Positions 63,712 to 64,000 of a DNA stretch of 64,000 nt are shown here, piece by piece. A program made the translations under genes and the position numbers. The DNA lies in contig JAGNKX010000001.1 of the NCBI GenBank assembly GCA_017999915.1, positions 901,323 through 965,322 of the forward strand, in the 5' to 3' direction. This DNA comes from Spirochaetota bacterium (GTDB lineage Bacteria > Spirochaetota > UBA4802 > UBA5550). Below the pieces are notes generated by a model that worked only from the letters and a program-made list of their open reading frames with translations, did not search any database and was not told the origin of the DNA. Position 1 is the first letter of the stretch. Every line of letters begins with the position of its first letter.

Positions 63712-63873
63712 GGGGGTATTGCAATTGGGGCAGTATTTCGGATAGGTTTTTTGTAGTATTTGCTTTGTTAGTTGTGCATAGTAATTGATGTTGATTTGAG
63801 GGAATTTTTGATTAAATGATAGCTTGGCATTATTTGGATAATGTTCAGATTGTGGGGAAGGTGAGGGGGAGAT
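62763..63873 (-). mobile_element. insertion sequence, copy A
   Basis: The element is bounded by ATGATCTC at 62755-62762 and again at 63874-63881, probably an 8-base target duplication. The ends are weak inverted repeats: the left AATTACCCTCCACATTCCCCACAC against ATCTCCCCCTCACCTTCCCCACAA read in from the right, about 16 of 24 matching. It encodes one transposase on the minus strand. An 8-base duplication suits the IS1595 group, but the family call is tentative. It interrupts the histidine kinase gene. Base composition is AT-richer than the host genes. Confidence 0.75.
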
Positions 63874-63879
63874 ATGATC

Positions 63880-64000
63880 TCAATTACCCTCCACATTCCC
63901 CACACGCTTCTTTCCTCTCAAATCCAAAATTCTCTCAAACCCATACACTCTCAATCCCTTCAATGCAGAGTATTCATCAAGGTACAACTGAGAGAATTCA
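63880..64000 (-). CDS. C-terminal part of a second, diverged transposase (copy B), cut by the window edge
   Basis: It reads EFSQLYLDEYSALKGLRVYG and ends KKRVGNVEGN before a TGA at 63880-63882. Over the 121 bases visible it differs from copy A at about 13 positions, giving Tyr for Phe, Phe for Leu and DLR for KSR changes. The frame is intact here. It shares the ATGATCTC junction with copy A, so two related elements lie in tandem, head to tail. Confidence 0.8.
   Translation of the reverse strand, partial: EFSQLYLDEYSALKGLRVYGFERILDLRGKKRVGNVEGN

Overview
The window is a dense, GC-rich bacterial chromosome segment. It carries about 50 protein genes and no rRNA, tRNA or CRISPR array that I could recognise. 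The gene content suggests a free-living member of the Spirochaetota, probably a Leptospirales-like or uncultured lineage. The clues are HDOD, HD-GYP and SpoIIE/STAS signalling proteins, a FecR protein, a LysM protein with a central membrane span, an XpaC/TelA pair, an M23 peptidase anchored by one N-terminal helix, a 7TM-type sensor kinase and HEAT or TPR proteins. No ribosomal or other marker gene is present, so the phylum call is an inference of moderate confidence.

Layout. 1-8 kb: the 3' part of a UDP-sugar pyrophosphorylase, two homologous radical SAM proteins sharing a C-x4-C-x2-C cluster motif, queE, an ADP-ribosylglycohydrolase and a carotenoid-type membrane protein. 7.7-13.5 kb: a STAS antagonist, pth, XpaC and TelA, a DJ-1 protein, a double cyclic-nucleotide-binding protein and a membrane protein. 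13.5-20.3 kb: YjbQ, a lone NDP-forming acyl-CoA synthetase alpha subunit, the pgsB-pgsC-pgsW poly-gamma-glutamate genes, an SDR enzyme and agmatinase. 20.3-25 kb: a SET-domain protein, a LysM protein, a GNAT enzyme overlapping an SfsA-DUF123 fusion, and a response regulator with PAS and HD-GYP domains. 25.5-29.9 kb: a 1437-residue acyl-CoA dehydratase activase fusion with a strong terminator. 30-43 kb: a FecR protein, manC, a HEAT protein ending in a degenerate cyclase domain, a TPR protein, an orphan OppF-type ATPase, a GlgD-like pseudo-pyrophosphorylase, small exported proteins, and PilZ and vWA proteins. 43-48.5 kb: four minus-strand genes, namely an ATPase-HDOD fusion, CCA-adding enzyme, a LamG/fibronectin surface protein and rpiB.

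48.5-49.05 kb is an AT-rich, gene-free gap at a divergent switch. It has one forward and three tandem reverse perfect DnaA boxes (TTATCCACA), the triplet framed by an 11-bp inverted repeat. It is a candidate replication origin or DnaA-controlled site. To its right lie a dienoyl-CoA isomerase-like gene, an M23 peptidase and a 1877-residue probable outer-membrane protein that resembles SprA-type translocons in its repeat style. Decayed copies of the M23 3' end and of the giant gene's 5' end lie between the last two, the remains of a tandem duplication. A DHH phosphoesterase and a 7TM-GAF-SpoIIE phosphatase follow on the minus strand.

The right edge holds a 7TM hybrid histidine kinase whose receiver domain is cut by an insertion sequence. 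A second, diverged copy of that element begins directly behind the first, with the same 8-bp sequence at both junctions. Several short palindromic repeats (2.4, 9.35, 19.4 and 37.5 kb) add to the mobile or extragenic fraction.
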